A stretch of 64,000 nt of DNA from Thioclava arctica. GTDB lineage: Bacteria > Pseudomonadota > Alphaproteobacteria > Rhodobacterales > Rhodobacteraceae. The notes under the pieces were generated by a model. That model was not told where the DNA came from. It saw nothing but the letters and a program-made list of their open reading frames with translations, and did no database searches. A program made the translations under genes and the position numbers. The DNA lies in assembly GCF_040892615.1 (NCBI RefSeq), contig NZ_JBFRYC010000014.1:25369-89368 (forward strand). Reading direction: 5' to 3'. Below, in pieces: positions 17,329 to 26,401 of this stretch (positions within the stretch are counted from its first letter, which is position 1; every line of letters begins with the position of its first letter).

Positions 17329-18630
17329 ATGGCGCAAGTGAAAGTGCCGCGTTCTGCACCGCAGCGAGAGACTAGAGGCAGTGAAGTCGATGGTAGGAGC
17401 AGGAAATTGATTTTGGGCTATATTATTGCTGGCGTTGCTGCGGGGCTCATTGCTTTCTTCGTAGCATTGGCGCGTGGATATTCTTTCCTGTCGGCCATTG
17501 GCATCTACATGTTGATCGGTTCATCCGCTGTGCTCAGCGCAGCGCTGCTATTCTTCGTGACTGATAGCGTGATGCGCCGATTCGGTCTGGGCAGAAACGC
17601 GAAACAGGCGGCGTCGGAAGCCACCGAGATCACCGGGACCGACCCGATGAACGGGCTTGGTACCAATGACGCGATTCGCATTCTGGCCGTCGACGACGAC
17701 CCCTTCATTCTTGATTTCGTGCCCGTCATCGCAGGCAAGGCTGGCTTTGCGGATATCACCGTAGCTTCGAGCGCCGAAGAGGCGCTTGATCTGATCGCCG
17801 CAAGCCCGGCCCCCTTCGACTGCCTGCTGCTTGATATCCGGATGCCGGGCATGGACGGGATCGAACTGTGCGCGCGTGTTCGCACGAATTCCGCCTATAG
17901 CGACGCCCCGATCATCATGCTGACCGGCATGCGCGACATCGAGAGCCTCGGTCGCGCCTACAAGGCGGGCGCAACCGATTTCCTGACCAAACCCTTCGAG
18001 ATCGCGGCCTTCGAAGACCGGCTCAAATCTGCACATAAACACTGCACTTTGCGTCGCAACGACCAGTTGGCCGCGCAAGCCCACGGCATTTCCCGCCAGG
18101 GCAGCAAGGGCAAAGCTGGGCTTTACGACACGCTTGTTCATGGCGCCCTGCCGAACCTTATCGACCACCAGTCCCTGCAAAACCACCTGCGGCAAATGTC
18201 GGTCTCGGCCACCACGCAAGCGCGCGTGACGGCCTTCAAGATCGACCAACTCGATCTGATCTATCAGAAATCATCCTCGGCGCAGTTCATGTCGCTTCTC
18301 TCCGAAACCGCCGAAGTTTTTGCGTCGAACGGTTTCATCATGGCATATTCCGGCAATGGGACGTTCGTGACGGTCACCAGCCAGACCCGAGACATCGCTT
18401 CGCTCGATTTCGAGCAAGAGACCGGACGCATGCTGAACCACAAGCTCTCAAAGCTCGGGGCGGATCTTGGGATCGCGTTCGATGTTTCGGTGGGTGCGTC
18501 GGTTCACCCCCAAGCCCGCGCAATTGATCGCGCCGAAATGGCAATCAAGCAGGCAATTGGCAATGTCGAGGCGCGGTTCGCCTCCAAATGCGCGGACCGG
18601 ACGCCCCCGGCGCTTCGCTTGCTGGGATAG
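17329..18630 (+). CDS. Membrane-anchored response regulator with degenerate GGDEF-like domain
   Basis: 433 residues from the ATG at 17329 (the site upstream is weak). Two transmembrane helices (about 27-48 and 54-77) come first. A receiver at ~115-235 has the D122-D124 acidic pocket, phosphoacceptor D169 (LLLDIRMPGMDG), T199 and K221. The C-terminal domain opens with LPNLIDHQSLQNHL and carries YSGNGTF (340-346) at the position of the GGDEF signature, so it is a dead cyclase-like domain of the same type as at 16069. A receiver tied to the membrane is unusual. The pair may share one phosphorelay with different cell locations. Confidence 0.8.
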   Translation: MAQVKVPRSAPQRETRGSEVDGRSRKLILGYIIAGVAAGLIAFFVALARGYSFLSAIGIYMLIGSSAVLSAALLFFVTDSVMRRFGLGRNAKQAASEATEITGTDPMNGLGTNDAIRILAVDDDPFILDFVPVIAGKAGFADITVASSAEEALDLIAASPAPFDCLLLDIRMPGMDGIELCARVRTNSAYSDAPIIMLTGMRDIESLGRAYKAGATDFLTKPFEIAAFEDRLKSAHKHCTLRRNDQLAAQAHGISRQGSKGKAGLYDTLVHGALPNLIDHQSLQNHLRQMSVSATTQARVTAFKIDQLDLIYQKSSSAQFMSLLSETAEVFASNGFIMAYSGNGTFVTVTSQTRDIASLDFEQETGRMLNHKLSKLGADLGIAFDVSVGASVHPQARAIDRAEMAIKQAIGNVEARFASKCADRTPPALRLLG

Positions 18631-18743
18631 GCGTATTCTCCATGTTCGCTACGCCGTTTTCTATCGCGATCTGGAGGGACCTCATGAGGAGTGCGGCGTC
18701 ACTGGGTGATCCTCCCGTTTTAAACGGAGCATGGTCTTAGAAC

Positions 18744-18920
18744 TTACCCGGCAGGCTTTTTCAAAGCAAAAGCCCGAGAGGGCATCGCACCGCACTTCAA
18801 ACGCCATTTGTAAAACGACCCAGTGCTCATGCCGCGTTCGCGGCACAATTCAGCCACCGGCACGGCGCCTTCCGCCTGATGCAGGATCGCAAGGATCTGG
18901 GGTTCGTTAAATCTCGTCAT
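18744..18920 (-). pseudogene. IS3-family OrfA remnant
   Basis: The run MTRFNEPQILAILHQAEGA, then VAELCRERGMSTGSFYKWRLKCGAM, is the helix-turn-helix start of an IS3-family OrfA (usual form: RFTEEQI..L.....G....ELCR.HGIS..TFYKWR.KYGGM). It stops ~15 codons later, where the intact protein continues with a leucine zipper and where OrfB should follow. The open frame extends upstream to 19226, but that part does not resemble OrfA. This is a truncated, inactive element. Confidence 0.75.
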
Positions 18921-19426
18921 CTTCATCAGAATCTCTGCCGGTATCTTGCTGAGAAAATTCAGCATCCGCATGCCCTTAGGTTTGGGGAGGATCGCCATTT
19001 GGTCCTCCGTACTGCAACCTATGGGCGATTTCCCCACGAGAACAAGATAGTGGCCGAAATAACACAAAACGAGATACGTGAGAAAGCGCAAACCTACTTC
19101 TAGGCGCAACTGGACCGATCTCTTGGTTGACTGGATCGGCGCGGCCTGTCGAAGACCACTTTGGCGGACGAACGCGAAGAAATTATAGGCCAAAAAGGCC
19201 TCATGAGCATTGAGAGCGCCGTTCAATCTGGCTCGCCATTGAACGCTTCAAGAGCAAGATGAGCGTCGCCGATGCGGTTTGGCGACGACCCGCTCCACCC
19301 GTCTCCGCCGTTCCAGGAAATCCCACCTCTCAGCGGCAAAAAGCAACCCTTGGTTGTATCTTACTAGCGTCACTGACGATCTGACGCTATACGATCAGAA
19401 ATTTCGGACGATGGCCTAGAACTATT
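18921..19426. other. Scrambled region, possible insertion-sequence debris
   Basis: About 500 bp with no convincing gene. On the minus strand a frame (AHEAFLAYNFFAFVRQSG) vaguely recalls the C-terminal helix of some transposases, but I cannot assign it. The stretch lies between the OrfA fragment and the first gene of the polymer cluster, so it marks the probable left edge of an acquired segment. Confidence 0.35.
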
Positions 19427-19438
19427 TTGAAGACGGTT

Positions 19439-21367
19439 ATGCAAATGATTGTTGAGGAGCTTGCGACGAGCCTGAAGGTGTGGGCGGAAGGATGCCAAGC
19501 TATCCAAGCGCGTGAGGCTATTCCGATTAGCATGCCGGATCGTAGCAACTCTAACGAGCAGATTGATGATATCTTCTTTGCTCGCGGGCTGGACCTGACC
19601 AGCCTTAGTGGCAAAGACACTCTTACAATGGCCGGCTATCAAGAGCTGCAAACAGGCACGCTGAGAAACTCGTTCTACACCTCTATATTTGCGCGCCACA
19701 CCGATGTGCGCGACGTGCAGTTTCGCATTGTGACTCGGGGTGATTTTGAAGTCACCCTCTTCAGCAGCGCGACAAATTCTGGCGTTAAGAACCTGAAAAA
19801 GCTGACGATTAAAAGCAGTGAAGACGGCGAGCCAGTGACAACGACAGCCCGCGTGCGGCTGGAAGGGGAAGCAGGCAAGAACGCGCGTCTGTTCTGGTCG
19901 GGTGTGGCGCTGCATGACAACGCCCAAATCCTTGACACATCGTGGGATGCGATAGCGCCAAGCACGGTTGATGGCAAAATGCTGGTCGTGCTGCGCACCT
20001 TTGGGCGCACCTTAGACATTCTCGACTTGCTGACGAGCTTTGAAGAGCAGTCGCAAGGCAACCCCGCGTATCAGCGCGCGCTGCGCAACATCAAGTTCGT
20101 GGTGCTCGACACCTCAGCTGGTCTGACACCCGAATCATATAGCCTGTGCTCGTCTTTCGAGCATGTTGATAGCTTTGCGTTTGAAGGCCCGAACATGGGC
20201 GGTGGCGGCAATATGAGCCAGATTTTGCTGGTGATCGAAGACGCCGTTGAGCGGTCGGGTGTCAGCATCGACGAAATGCTGTTGCTTGATGACGACCTGT
20301 CGATTTCGATGGAAACGCTCTACCGTCATTGGGCCAGCGTGCTGTTTCGGACCGACAACACGCTGTTCACCTTGCCAGTGTTCACCAAGTCAGAGCCACG
20401 CCGCATGTGGGAAGACGGCGCATTTTGGGGCCGCTTTCTGGACGCGGATTGCCAGCCCGACCGAAAGTCTATCGCGCCGCGCCTGATCCGCCACAACTAC
20501 CAGTTTGAAGGCTACAAGCACCTTGATGAGCTGGCCGTGCCGAACTACCCGGAATATTGCACGTTCATCTTTTTGAGCCTGCCCTATACGCAGTTTAAAA
20601 AGCTCGGCTTTCCGCTCGCGTTTTTCTTGCGCGGTGACGACATCGAATACAGCCTCCGGCACAACCGCTCGGGCGGCAAGATCATGTCAAACCCGAACCT
20701 AACTGCTTGGCATGAGCCCGCGCATTCCTACGGGCAAGAGTATATGTCGATCTCGCACGGCATCATCATCAACATGGCCTACGGGCAGGATATGGCTGAT
20801 GACTTCGTGTCGTTCTTCCAAAAGCGAGCGCTTGCGCACACAAGCGTCTCCGATGTGCGCGGGATCGAGCTTTACACGGAAGTCCTGCGTGATCTGAACA
20901 GCCGCGATGTGTTCCTCGAACACAACTTCAAAGACCACTACGTGCAAAAGCTTGGCTTCTTCAAAAAGTTTGATGCCGAGTATGAGCACCTGCCTGCGGA
21001 AGTGCAGCGCGACGTTATTACGAAGGCCGAGAAGCGTGGGCAACCAATCGTTCGGAGCGGCTTTCTCTATATGCCCGTCGCAGCCCAGTCCGAAATTGCT
21101 CAGGTTATGCTAGAAAATCCGCATACAGAGACAGTGAGACTCTATCGCTCGAAAGACAAAGAGAACCTCACCGCCCTCACCAAAGCCCTGAGCGCCTTCT
21201 ATGCGGCCCTAGCCCAATTTGACGCCGAGTATGACGCGATCAAGGCGCATTACGGTGAGCGGGTCGAACGTTCCACAGGGCGCACATTCTGGCTGGACGA
21301 GATGGAGGTGTCGAAAGGCGATCTTCGGATCTTGACCAGATCTGAGTTCCTCGCAGCTGCGGAATAG
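19439..21367 (+). CDS. GlfT2-like glycosyltransferase
   Basis: About 642 residues from the ATG at 19439 (alternatives: TTG 19427, ATG 19445; none has a strong ribosome site). Layout resembles the polymerising galactofuranosyltransferase GlfT2: an N-terminal beta-rich domain (~50-180), a GT-A core with MLVVLRTFGR, the NMGGGGNMSQ loop (compare N.GGAGG), a DDD metal motif (LLLDDDLSI), then RGDDIEYSLR and a conserved WHEP. The C-terminal ~200 residues are helical. It probably transfers a sugar from a nucleotide donor to a growing surface glycan; the sugar cannot be read from sequence. It is the first gene of a seven-gene run on one strand. Confidence 0.75.
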   Translation: MQMIVEELATSLKVWAEGCQAIQAREAIPISMPDRSNSNEQIDDIFFARGLDLTSLSGKDTLTMAGYQELQTGTLRNSFYTSIFARHTDVRDVQFRIVTRGDFEVTLFSSATNSGVKNLKKLTIKSSEDGEPVTTTARVRLEGEAGKNARLFWSGVALHDNAQILDTSWDAIAPSTVDGKMLVVLRTFGRTLDILDLLTSFEEQSQGNPAYQRALRNIKFVVLDTSAGLTPESYSLCSSFEHVDSFAFEGPNMGGGGNMSQILLVIEDAVERSGVSIDEMLLLDDDLSISMETLYRHWASVLFRTDNTLFTLPVFTKSEPRRMWEDGAFWGRFLDADCQPDRKSIAPRLIRHNYQFEGYKHLDELAVPNYPEYCTFIFLSLPYTQFKKLGFPLAFFLRGDDIEYSLRHNRSGGKIMSNPNLTAWHEPAHSYGQEYMSISHGIIINMAYGQDMADDFVSFFQKRALAHTSVSDVRGIELYTEVLRDLNSRDVFLEHNFKDHYVQKLGFFKKFDAEYEHLPAEVQRDVITKAEKRGQPIVRSGFLYMPVAAQSEIAQVMLENPHTETVRLYRSKDKENLTALTKALSAFYAALAQFDAEYDAIKAHYGERVERSTGRTFWLDEMEVSKGDLRILTRSEFLAAAE

Positions 21368-21379
21368 GATGCGAGCAGA

Positions 21380-21952
21380 ATGGAAACAGCACGCAAATTA
21401 TTTCCCAAACGGCACCTTTTGAAGATCAAAGGCGATGATCTATCCAAGCACGAGCCGGTTTTGTTGATAAATGCTCAATCAGAGCAAGCGATCGACGCAA
21501 ATTGCAGCGAGCGCACGTTCTCGCTGGTGACGCGTGAGCAGGCCGCAGAAGACTGGCGGACCGGTGTTTACTGGTATCTTGACCCTCAGCAAGACGGCTC
21601 ATGGCGCATCTACAACCAAGGACAGGCCGCACATTTGCTCGGCGGCGCACGCGGGGCCGTTCACCTGTTTGGCGAGACGGCGACCAAGAAAGACAAGGGC
21701 GCTAGCTGGGGGCTTTATGAGCACAAAGACAGCGGCACCTATGCGTTGCGCCCGCAAGAGGAAGCCTGGCTTACACTCGTAGAGGGCGAACTGTCGCTCG
21801 AAACCTTTTCAGCAGAAATCCCCAAGACAAGCCTCTGGAAGATTGAACGCCCCGTAGGCGCCAAGCCAATGGTTGAGAGAGAGACTGCGCCGCCATCACT
21901 TCCCGGACGCGTCCGCCGCCTGCTTGGACGGATCAAAAGGAAAGTGATGTAA
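21380..21952 (+). CDS. Unknown small protein, possibly beta-trefoil
   Basis: 190 residues, not recognised. The middle has repeated Trp/Gly-containing strands (GVYWYLDPQQDGSWRIYN, GASWGLYEHKDSGTYALRP and later LWKIERP) spaced by ~50 residues. That could be a three-lobed trefoil such as carbohydrate-binding modules have. The C-terminus is strongly basic (GRVRRLLGRIKRKVM) and may touch membrane or polyanion. There is no signal peptide. It begins 13 bp after the glycosyltransferase and shares one base with the aldolase start (TAATG), so it is translated as part of this cluster. A role in glycan binding is a guess. Confidence 0.5.
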   Translation: METARKLFPKRHLLKIKGDDLSKHEPVLLINAQSEQAIDANCSERTFSLVTREQAAEDWRTGVYWYLDPQQDGSWRIYNQGQAAHLLGGARGAVHLFGETATKKDKGASWGLYEHKDSGTYALRPQEEAWLTLVEGELSLETFSAEIPKTSLWKIERPVGAKPMVERETAPPSLPGRVRRLLGRIKRKVM

Positions 21953-22791
21953 TGCAAATTTCCGATCACATGAAAGATGCCGTTGAGAAAGGCTATGCGC
22001 TCGCCGCCTTTAACGCGCCAAGTTTTGACGCGATGTCCGCAATCGCAAAGGCGGCCAAGGTGCAAGACAAACCGGTTATTATCCAGACATCCGCCCGCTT
22101 GGTGAAACAGCACACAGCTGATGCTGTCGGGCAATGGTTTCGAACCGCGAAGAAAATCTGGGGCGCACAGTGCTACCTTCATCTAGATCACTGCGTGGAC
22201 CTCGCCTTGATATCGGACTGCATTGATGCGGGCTGGGACATGGTTATGTTTGACGGTTCTCACTTTGAGATCGGCAAGAACATTGACCTCAGCCAGCAAG
22301 TCAGCGCGATGGCGCACCGCAAGGGCGTTGCCGTTGAGGGTGAGATTGGCTGTATCGGCGGAGAAGAAGACGGGCTGTCAGCCGATGCCAACTACGCCAA
22401 CCCAGACGAAACCGCACGTTTGGTGGCAGAAGGCGGGCTCGATTGCATCGCTGTTGGGTTTGGGAATGTTCACGGCGACTACGAAACCAAAGCCAACCTG
22501 CGCTGGGATATTTACGAAGCAGCCTATGACGTGACGGGTTTGCCCTTGGTGCTGCACGGCGGCTCGGGCCTGACAGACGCGGAGTTCGCCCGCGCTATTC
22601 GTGCCAAATCAGCCAAGGTGAATATCTCGACTGATTTGAAGAAAGCATATGTTCAGGCGCTCGAGTCTGCGGAGATGAAGGGAAAAATTCTAAGCGCTCC
22701 ATCAGCCGTGCATGACGCCATTTTCGAGTCCTGCTTCGACGTCGCTGGAACTTACATCAATAAATTCAACCCTACCGAAGGAACACTCTGA
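21952..22791 (+). CDS. Class II (zinc) ketose-phosphate aldolase, fructose-/tagatose-bisphosphate aldolase family
   Basis: 279 residues, close to the family's usual ~285. All key residues are present: D79 and zinc ligand H80 (YLHLDHC), FDGSHF at 100-105, E131 (VEGEIGCIGGEED), zinc ligands H174 (GNVHGDY) and H202 (LHGGSG), and the phosphate-binding KVNISTD. It should cleave or form a ketose phosphate with dihydroxyacetone phosphate as one product. In this setting, between glycan genes and a sugar kinase, it is probably not the glycolytic enzyme but supplies or consumes a precursor for the cluster's polymer. Start and stop overlap its neighbours by 1 base each. Confidence 0.85.
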   Translation: MQISDHMKDAVEKGYALAAFNAPSFDAMSAIAKAAKVQDKPVIIQTSARLVKQHTADAVGQWFRTAKKIWGAQCYLHLDHCVDLALISDCIDAGWDMVMFDGSHFEIGKNIDLSQQVSAMAHRKGVAVEGEIGCIGGEEDGLSADANYANPDETARLVAEGGLDCIAVGFGNVHGDYETKANLRWDIYEAAYDVTGLPLVLHGGSGLTDAEFARAIRAKSAKVNISTDLKKAYVQALESAEMKGKILSAPSAVHDAIFESCFDVAGTYINKFNPTEGTL

Positions 22792-24332
22792 TGATTATCG
22801 TTTTAAACCTTGGTCTAAAGAGCGTTCGGTCCATTATCTACAACGAACAAGGTATGCGAATTGCGAATGCGGGCCGCAGAGTGAACTCGCGTTTGAACGG
22901 GGAACTTGTTGAGCAGGATGCGCACGAATGGCGCACCAAGCTGATGGAAGTTCTGCGTGAATCGGTCGACGTTTCGGGCCTTGGCGGGAAGATCAAATAT
23001 GTCACCGTTGCATGCTCGGCGAGCTGCCTTGTCCCTGTCGACAGAAACCTAGTGCCAAAATGCCGGGTTATCATGGTGTCAGACAAGCGCGCACGCGACC
23101 AAGCTGCGCGCATCTCGCAATCGGAAAACATGGTGAAACTGGCGCAGAAATACGGCTATAAAGCTTCTGAATACAGCCAGATTTCCCGCATGTTGTGGCT
23201 CAAGGAAAACGACCCAGCCGCTTACGAAGGCACTTGGAAGTTCCTAGCGCCAAACGACTACCTGACCGCAGTCTTGACGGGCGGGCAGGCCGTAACGGAC
23301 CAGCTGAACGCCGAGAAGAACTTCTTTGATACCGAAGCGGGCAGCTACCCGGACGCGCTCTATGACGAGTTTGGCCTCGACACTGACAAGCTTCCCGAGC
23401 GTGTCGACATCGGCACCAATGTTGGCAAGCTCGACAAAACCTTGCTCGCGGAAGCGGGGATCACCAGCGACCCGGACATGATAGTCGGCACCTATGACGC
23501 TATCTGCTCTGTCTTTGGCACTGGCGTCAGCGCGCCGGGCCAGGTTTGCGACGTGTCAGGCACCGTGACGTCCGTGCGGATGTATTCCGACAAGCCCTTC
23601 CATGATGACAAGGGTCGGATCATGTGCCAGCATTTTCCACCTAGCAACGGCTACCTTTTTGGCGGGTCAAATAACCTTGGCGGCGGGCTTATCGAGTGGG
23701 CGAAGACATGCCTCTACACCGGCGACGAGAACCCCTACGAGAAGATGCAAATTGAAACCGAAGGCGACGGGTCATTTGGTTCCAACCGCACCGGGCTTGT
23801 GTTCTTGCCGCATTTGCTCGGCGCACGCGCTCCAAGCTGGAACTCGGATGCCAGAGGGATCTTCTTCGGGCTTGAACGCCATCACACACGCGGCGACTTG
23901 ATGCGCTCAATCTTTGAAAGCGTCGCATTCTCGATCCGCGATTTTCTGGAAATCTTCCATGAAAGTGAAACATCTCCTGAGATGATCACTGCCAGCGGCG
24001 GCCTTGCAACAATCAGGATCGCAAACGAGATCAAAGCTTCGATCACGGGCTTGCCCTATCACTTCATGGCTGAGTTTGAATCCACCAGCCTTGGTGCCGC
24101 GATCATTGTGATGTGTTCGCAGGGCCGGTTTGAAAGCTACCAGCAGGCCTGTGAGCAGATCGTTGCGACCAAGCAGATATTCTTGCCGCGTGCTCAGGAC
24201 AAACAATACTATGACGACATGTATGGCCTCTATACAGAACTCAGCATTCAAGCGGATCCGCTGTTCCAGAAGCGCAAGGTGATCATGGAAAAGCACCGCA
24301 TCAGTGTCGGTGAGTTTGTGGAGAACCTTTGA
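22791..24332 (+). CDS. FGGY-family carbohydrate kinase
   Basis: 513 residues, full length for the family. The C-terminal signature region (GLVFLPHLLGARAPSWNSDARG, ~345-365) and the ATP-site glycine segment (ITASGGLATIRIANEI) are good. D236 in VGTYDAICSVFGTG stands where the substrate-binding catalytic Asp belongs. The N-terminal phosphate-1 loop is unusual: LNLGLKS instead of the common D.GT.S, so the loop Asp is Asn6. The substrate is therefore uncertain and activity should not be assumed. It presumably phosphorylates a polyol or ketose used by the aldolase or dehydrogenase. TGATG overlaps join it to genes on both sides. Confidence 0.8.
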   Translation: MIIVLNLGLKSVRSIIYNEQGMRIANAGRRVNSRLNGELVEQDAHEWRTKLMEVLRESVDVSGLGGKIKYVTVACSASCLVPVDRNLVPKCRVIMVSDKRARDQAARISQSENMVKLAQKYGYKASEYSQISRMLWLKENDPAAYEGTWKFLAPNDYLTAVLTGGQAVTDQLNAEKNFFDTEAGSYPDALYDEFGLDTDKLPERVDIGTNVGKLDKTLLAEAGITSDPDMIVGTYDAICSVFGTGVSAPGQVCDVSGTVTSVRMYSDKPFHDDKGRIMCQHFPPSNGYLFGGSNNLGGGLIEWAKTCLYTGDENPYEKMQIETEGDGSFGSNRTGLVFLPHLLGARAPSWNSDARGIFFGLERHHTRGDLMRSIFESVAFSIRDFLEIFHESETSPEMITASGGLATIRIANEIKASITGLPYHFMAEFESTSLGAAIIVMCSQGRFESYQQACEQIVATKQIFLPRAQDKQYYDDMYGLYTELSIQADPLFQKRKVIMEKHRISVGEFVENL

Positions 24333-25486
24333 TGGCCAGTTTTGACATTGCGACACGCACCAAAGCCATTTTTGGCGAAGGCAGGCGCGCCGAGCTTGGC
24401 GGATTGATTGGCGAGACGGCTGGCTCAACAACGCTGGTTGTTGCCTCTGCAGGCGCCCTCAAGCGGGACATGACGCAAAGCATCGTGGCAACGCTTAAGG
24501 CGCAGGGACCCGTTGTGATCTGGGACAAGGTGCAGCCGAACCCGCGTGTTTCTGACATCGACGCCTGCTTGGAAGCCCATAAAGACAGCGGCATTTCTCA
24601 TATTGTCGGCATCGGCGGTGGCAGCGCGCTTGATCAGGCGAAAGCCACGGCAATGGCGCTCGACACGGGGCTGACCATCGCAGAGCTTTTGAAGTTGAAG
24701 CCGGGCCTGCCCGTGCGCCGCAACACACTAATCTTGATGCCCACGACCAGCGGCACGGGCGCCGAGCTAAGCTATGGTGCTATTCTCACCGACACCGTGA
24801 GCGGAGAAAAGCTGGGCTTGCGCGGGGCCAACCAAGCGGCCGACTACGCGATCGTCGACCCAGAGCTGACATATTCCTTGCCGCGTTCAGAAGCCATGAT
24901 CACCGGCTTTGATGTGCTCACGCACGCGCTTGAAACCTTCATTTCAACAGCGGCCACGCCCTACACGACTGATCTCTCCAGAGGCGCGGTTGAACGTGTC
25001 TTCAAGCACCTGCCAGTGCTGTTTGATGATGGCAGCAACATCGAAGCCCGCGCAGAACTTTCGTATGCCAGCATGATGATGGGCATCAACCTTGCCCTCT
25101 CGACGACATGCATGCCGCACCGCCTGCAATACCCGATTGGCGCAGAAACCGACACGGCGCACGCAGCTGGCCTCGCGGCGATTTACCCCGCTTGGTTGAA
25201 GCATCTTGTCCCGCATGCGGAAGAGAAGCTCGCGCAATGTGCCGACTGGATCGGCGTTGGCGGCAAAAACCAAGCTGAAAGCGCGCGCAACTTTGCACGG
25301 GCCACGGTTGCGCTTTTGGAGCGGATCGAGCTTACGCCGACGTTGCAAGAGCTGGGCGTAACCGAAGAAGCGGTTGGCCGTTTTGCATCGGAAGTGAGTG
25401 GCAAACTCGAAACCGACCCCAGCTTTAAAGCACGAGACGATCTCGCCAAAATATATCAAGACGCTTGGTCTGGCGCGGGTCTGTAA
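24332..25486 (+). CDS. Iron-containing alcohol dehydrogenase family enzyme
   Basis: 384 residues starting at the ATG that overlaps the kinase stop (TGATG). It has the NAD(P)-binding GIGGGSALDQAK (93-104), PTTSGTGAE (137-145) and the metal ligands D194 and H198 (GFDVLTHALE), H263 (CMPHRLQ) and H277 (DTAHAAG). It should interconvert an aldehyde or ketone with an alcohol. In this cluster the likely job is to reduce an aldehyde released by the aldolase, or dihydroxyacetone phosphate, to the polyol unit that is then activated. Lactaldehyde-reductase-like or glycerol-1-phosphate-dehydrogenase-like roles are both possible. Confidence 0.85.
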   Translation: MASFDIATRTKAIFGEGRRAELGGLIGETAGSTTLVVASAGALKRDMTQSIVATLKAQGPVVIWDKVQPNPRVSDIDACLEAHKDSGISHIVGIGGGSALDQAKATAMALDTGLTIAELLKLKPGLPVRRNTLILMPTTSGTGAELSYGAILTDTVSGEKLGLRGANQAADYAIVDPELTYSLPRSEAMITGFDVLTHALETFISTAATPYTTDLSRGAVERVFKHLPVLFDDGSNIEARAELSYASMMMGINLALSTTCMPHRLQYPIGAETDTAHAAGLAAIYPAWLKHLVPHAEEKLAQCADWIGVGGKNQAESARNFARATVALLERIELTPTLQELGVTEEAVGRFASEVSGKLETDPSFKARDDLAKIYQDAWSGAGL

Positions 25487-25503
25487 CCCATTAGGAGAAG
25501 TCT

Positions 25504-26223
25504 ATGAAAGCCGTCATTCTTGCCGCGGGAAAAGGCAGCCGTATTGCAGATGTTGCGGTCGAAACACCCAAAAGCTTGCTTCCGCTTGGCGACACGACAT
25601 TGCTGGGCCAATCCCTTGGCCACTTCAAAGCACATGGTGTCACCGAGCTTGTTATCGTTACAGGCTACAAGCGTGACATGGTCGCTGACTATACGCGCCA
25701 ACACTGGGACGGCGCACTTGAGGTGGTCTATAACCCTCACTTCGAGCGCACAAATGTGCTCTATTCTTTCTGGCTGGCGATGCCCTATTTGGGCGACGAC
25801 GACTTTCTGTTTCTGCACGCAGACACTGTCTTCTCCGACGAAGTCATCGCCCGCGTAGTTGCACATCCAAGCTCCGCTCAGATGGTCTTCGCCGTTGACG
25901 ATCACCCGTGCGAAGAAGAAGAGATGAAGGTTCTAACCAAGAGTAACTTGGTGACAGATGTGAACAAGCAAATGGAGCCAAGCACCTGCAATGGTGAGTT
26001 CCTCGGGCTTGCGCGTGTGTCTGGCGAGCAGACAAAAGGTTTGCGCCGCCATGCAGAGCGCCTGTTTGAAGAAGGCGCAATGCAGTCCTTTTTTGAAATG
26101 GCCGTACAACGCATGATCGACGAAGATGGGCTTCAGGTCGAAGTTTGTGACGTCACAGGATTGTCTTGGCGCGAGGTCGACTTCCCGGAAGATTACGAAG
26201 CCGCCCGCGGTTTCTTCGGATGA
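25504..26223 (+). CDS. LicC-like nucleotidyltransferase (probable CTP:phospho-alcohol cytidylyltransferase)
   Basis: 239 residues. N-terminal nucleotide-binding motif AAGKGSR (7-13), K23 in TPKSLLP, metal-binding D107 (FLHADT) and a C-terminal WREVDFPEDYEAA. The segment NPHFERTNVLYSFWLA (77-92) is characteristic of cytidylyltransferases that act on phosphocholine or aminoethylphosphonate rather than of hexose-1-phosphate enzymes. It probably makes a CDP-alcohol. It begins 17 bp after the dehydrogenase with AGGAG ahead of the start. Directly downstream is a glycerophosphotransferase-like protein, which needs just such a CDP-activated donor. Confidence 0.82.
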   Translation: MKAVILAAGKGSRIADVAVETPKSLLPLGDTTLLGQSLGHFKAHGVTELVIVTGYKRDMVADYTRQHWDGALEVVYNPHFERTNVLYSFWLAMPYLGDDDFLFLHADTVFSDEVIARVVAHPSSAQMVFAVDDHPCEEEEMKVLTKSNLVTDVNKQMEPSTCNGEFLGLARVSGEQTKGLRRHAERLFEEGAMQSFFEMAVQRMIDEDGLQVEVCDVTGLSWREVDFPEDYEAARGFFG

Positions 26224-26401
26224 TCAAACGTCCCTATCATGCACGTTAATTGCACCCCCCTTCCCGAAGCACGAGGTTTGGGAAATACAGCCGATTTTCG
26301 CCGCAATCGCATCTGCTTGCGTTGCTTATCGTTATTGTTTTTGCACACAGAACCGCTGCGAGATAGCTTTGACGAGCATGACTTATTATGGTGGCGTTGA
26401 A

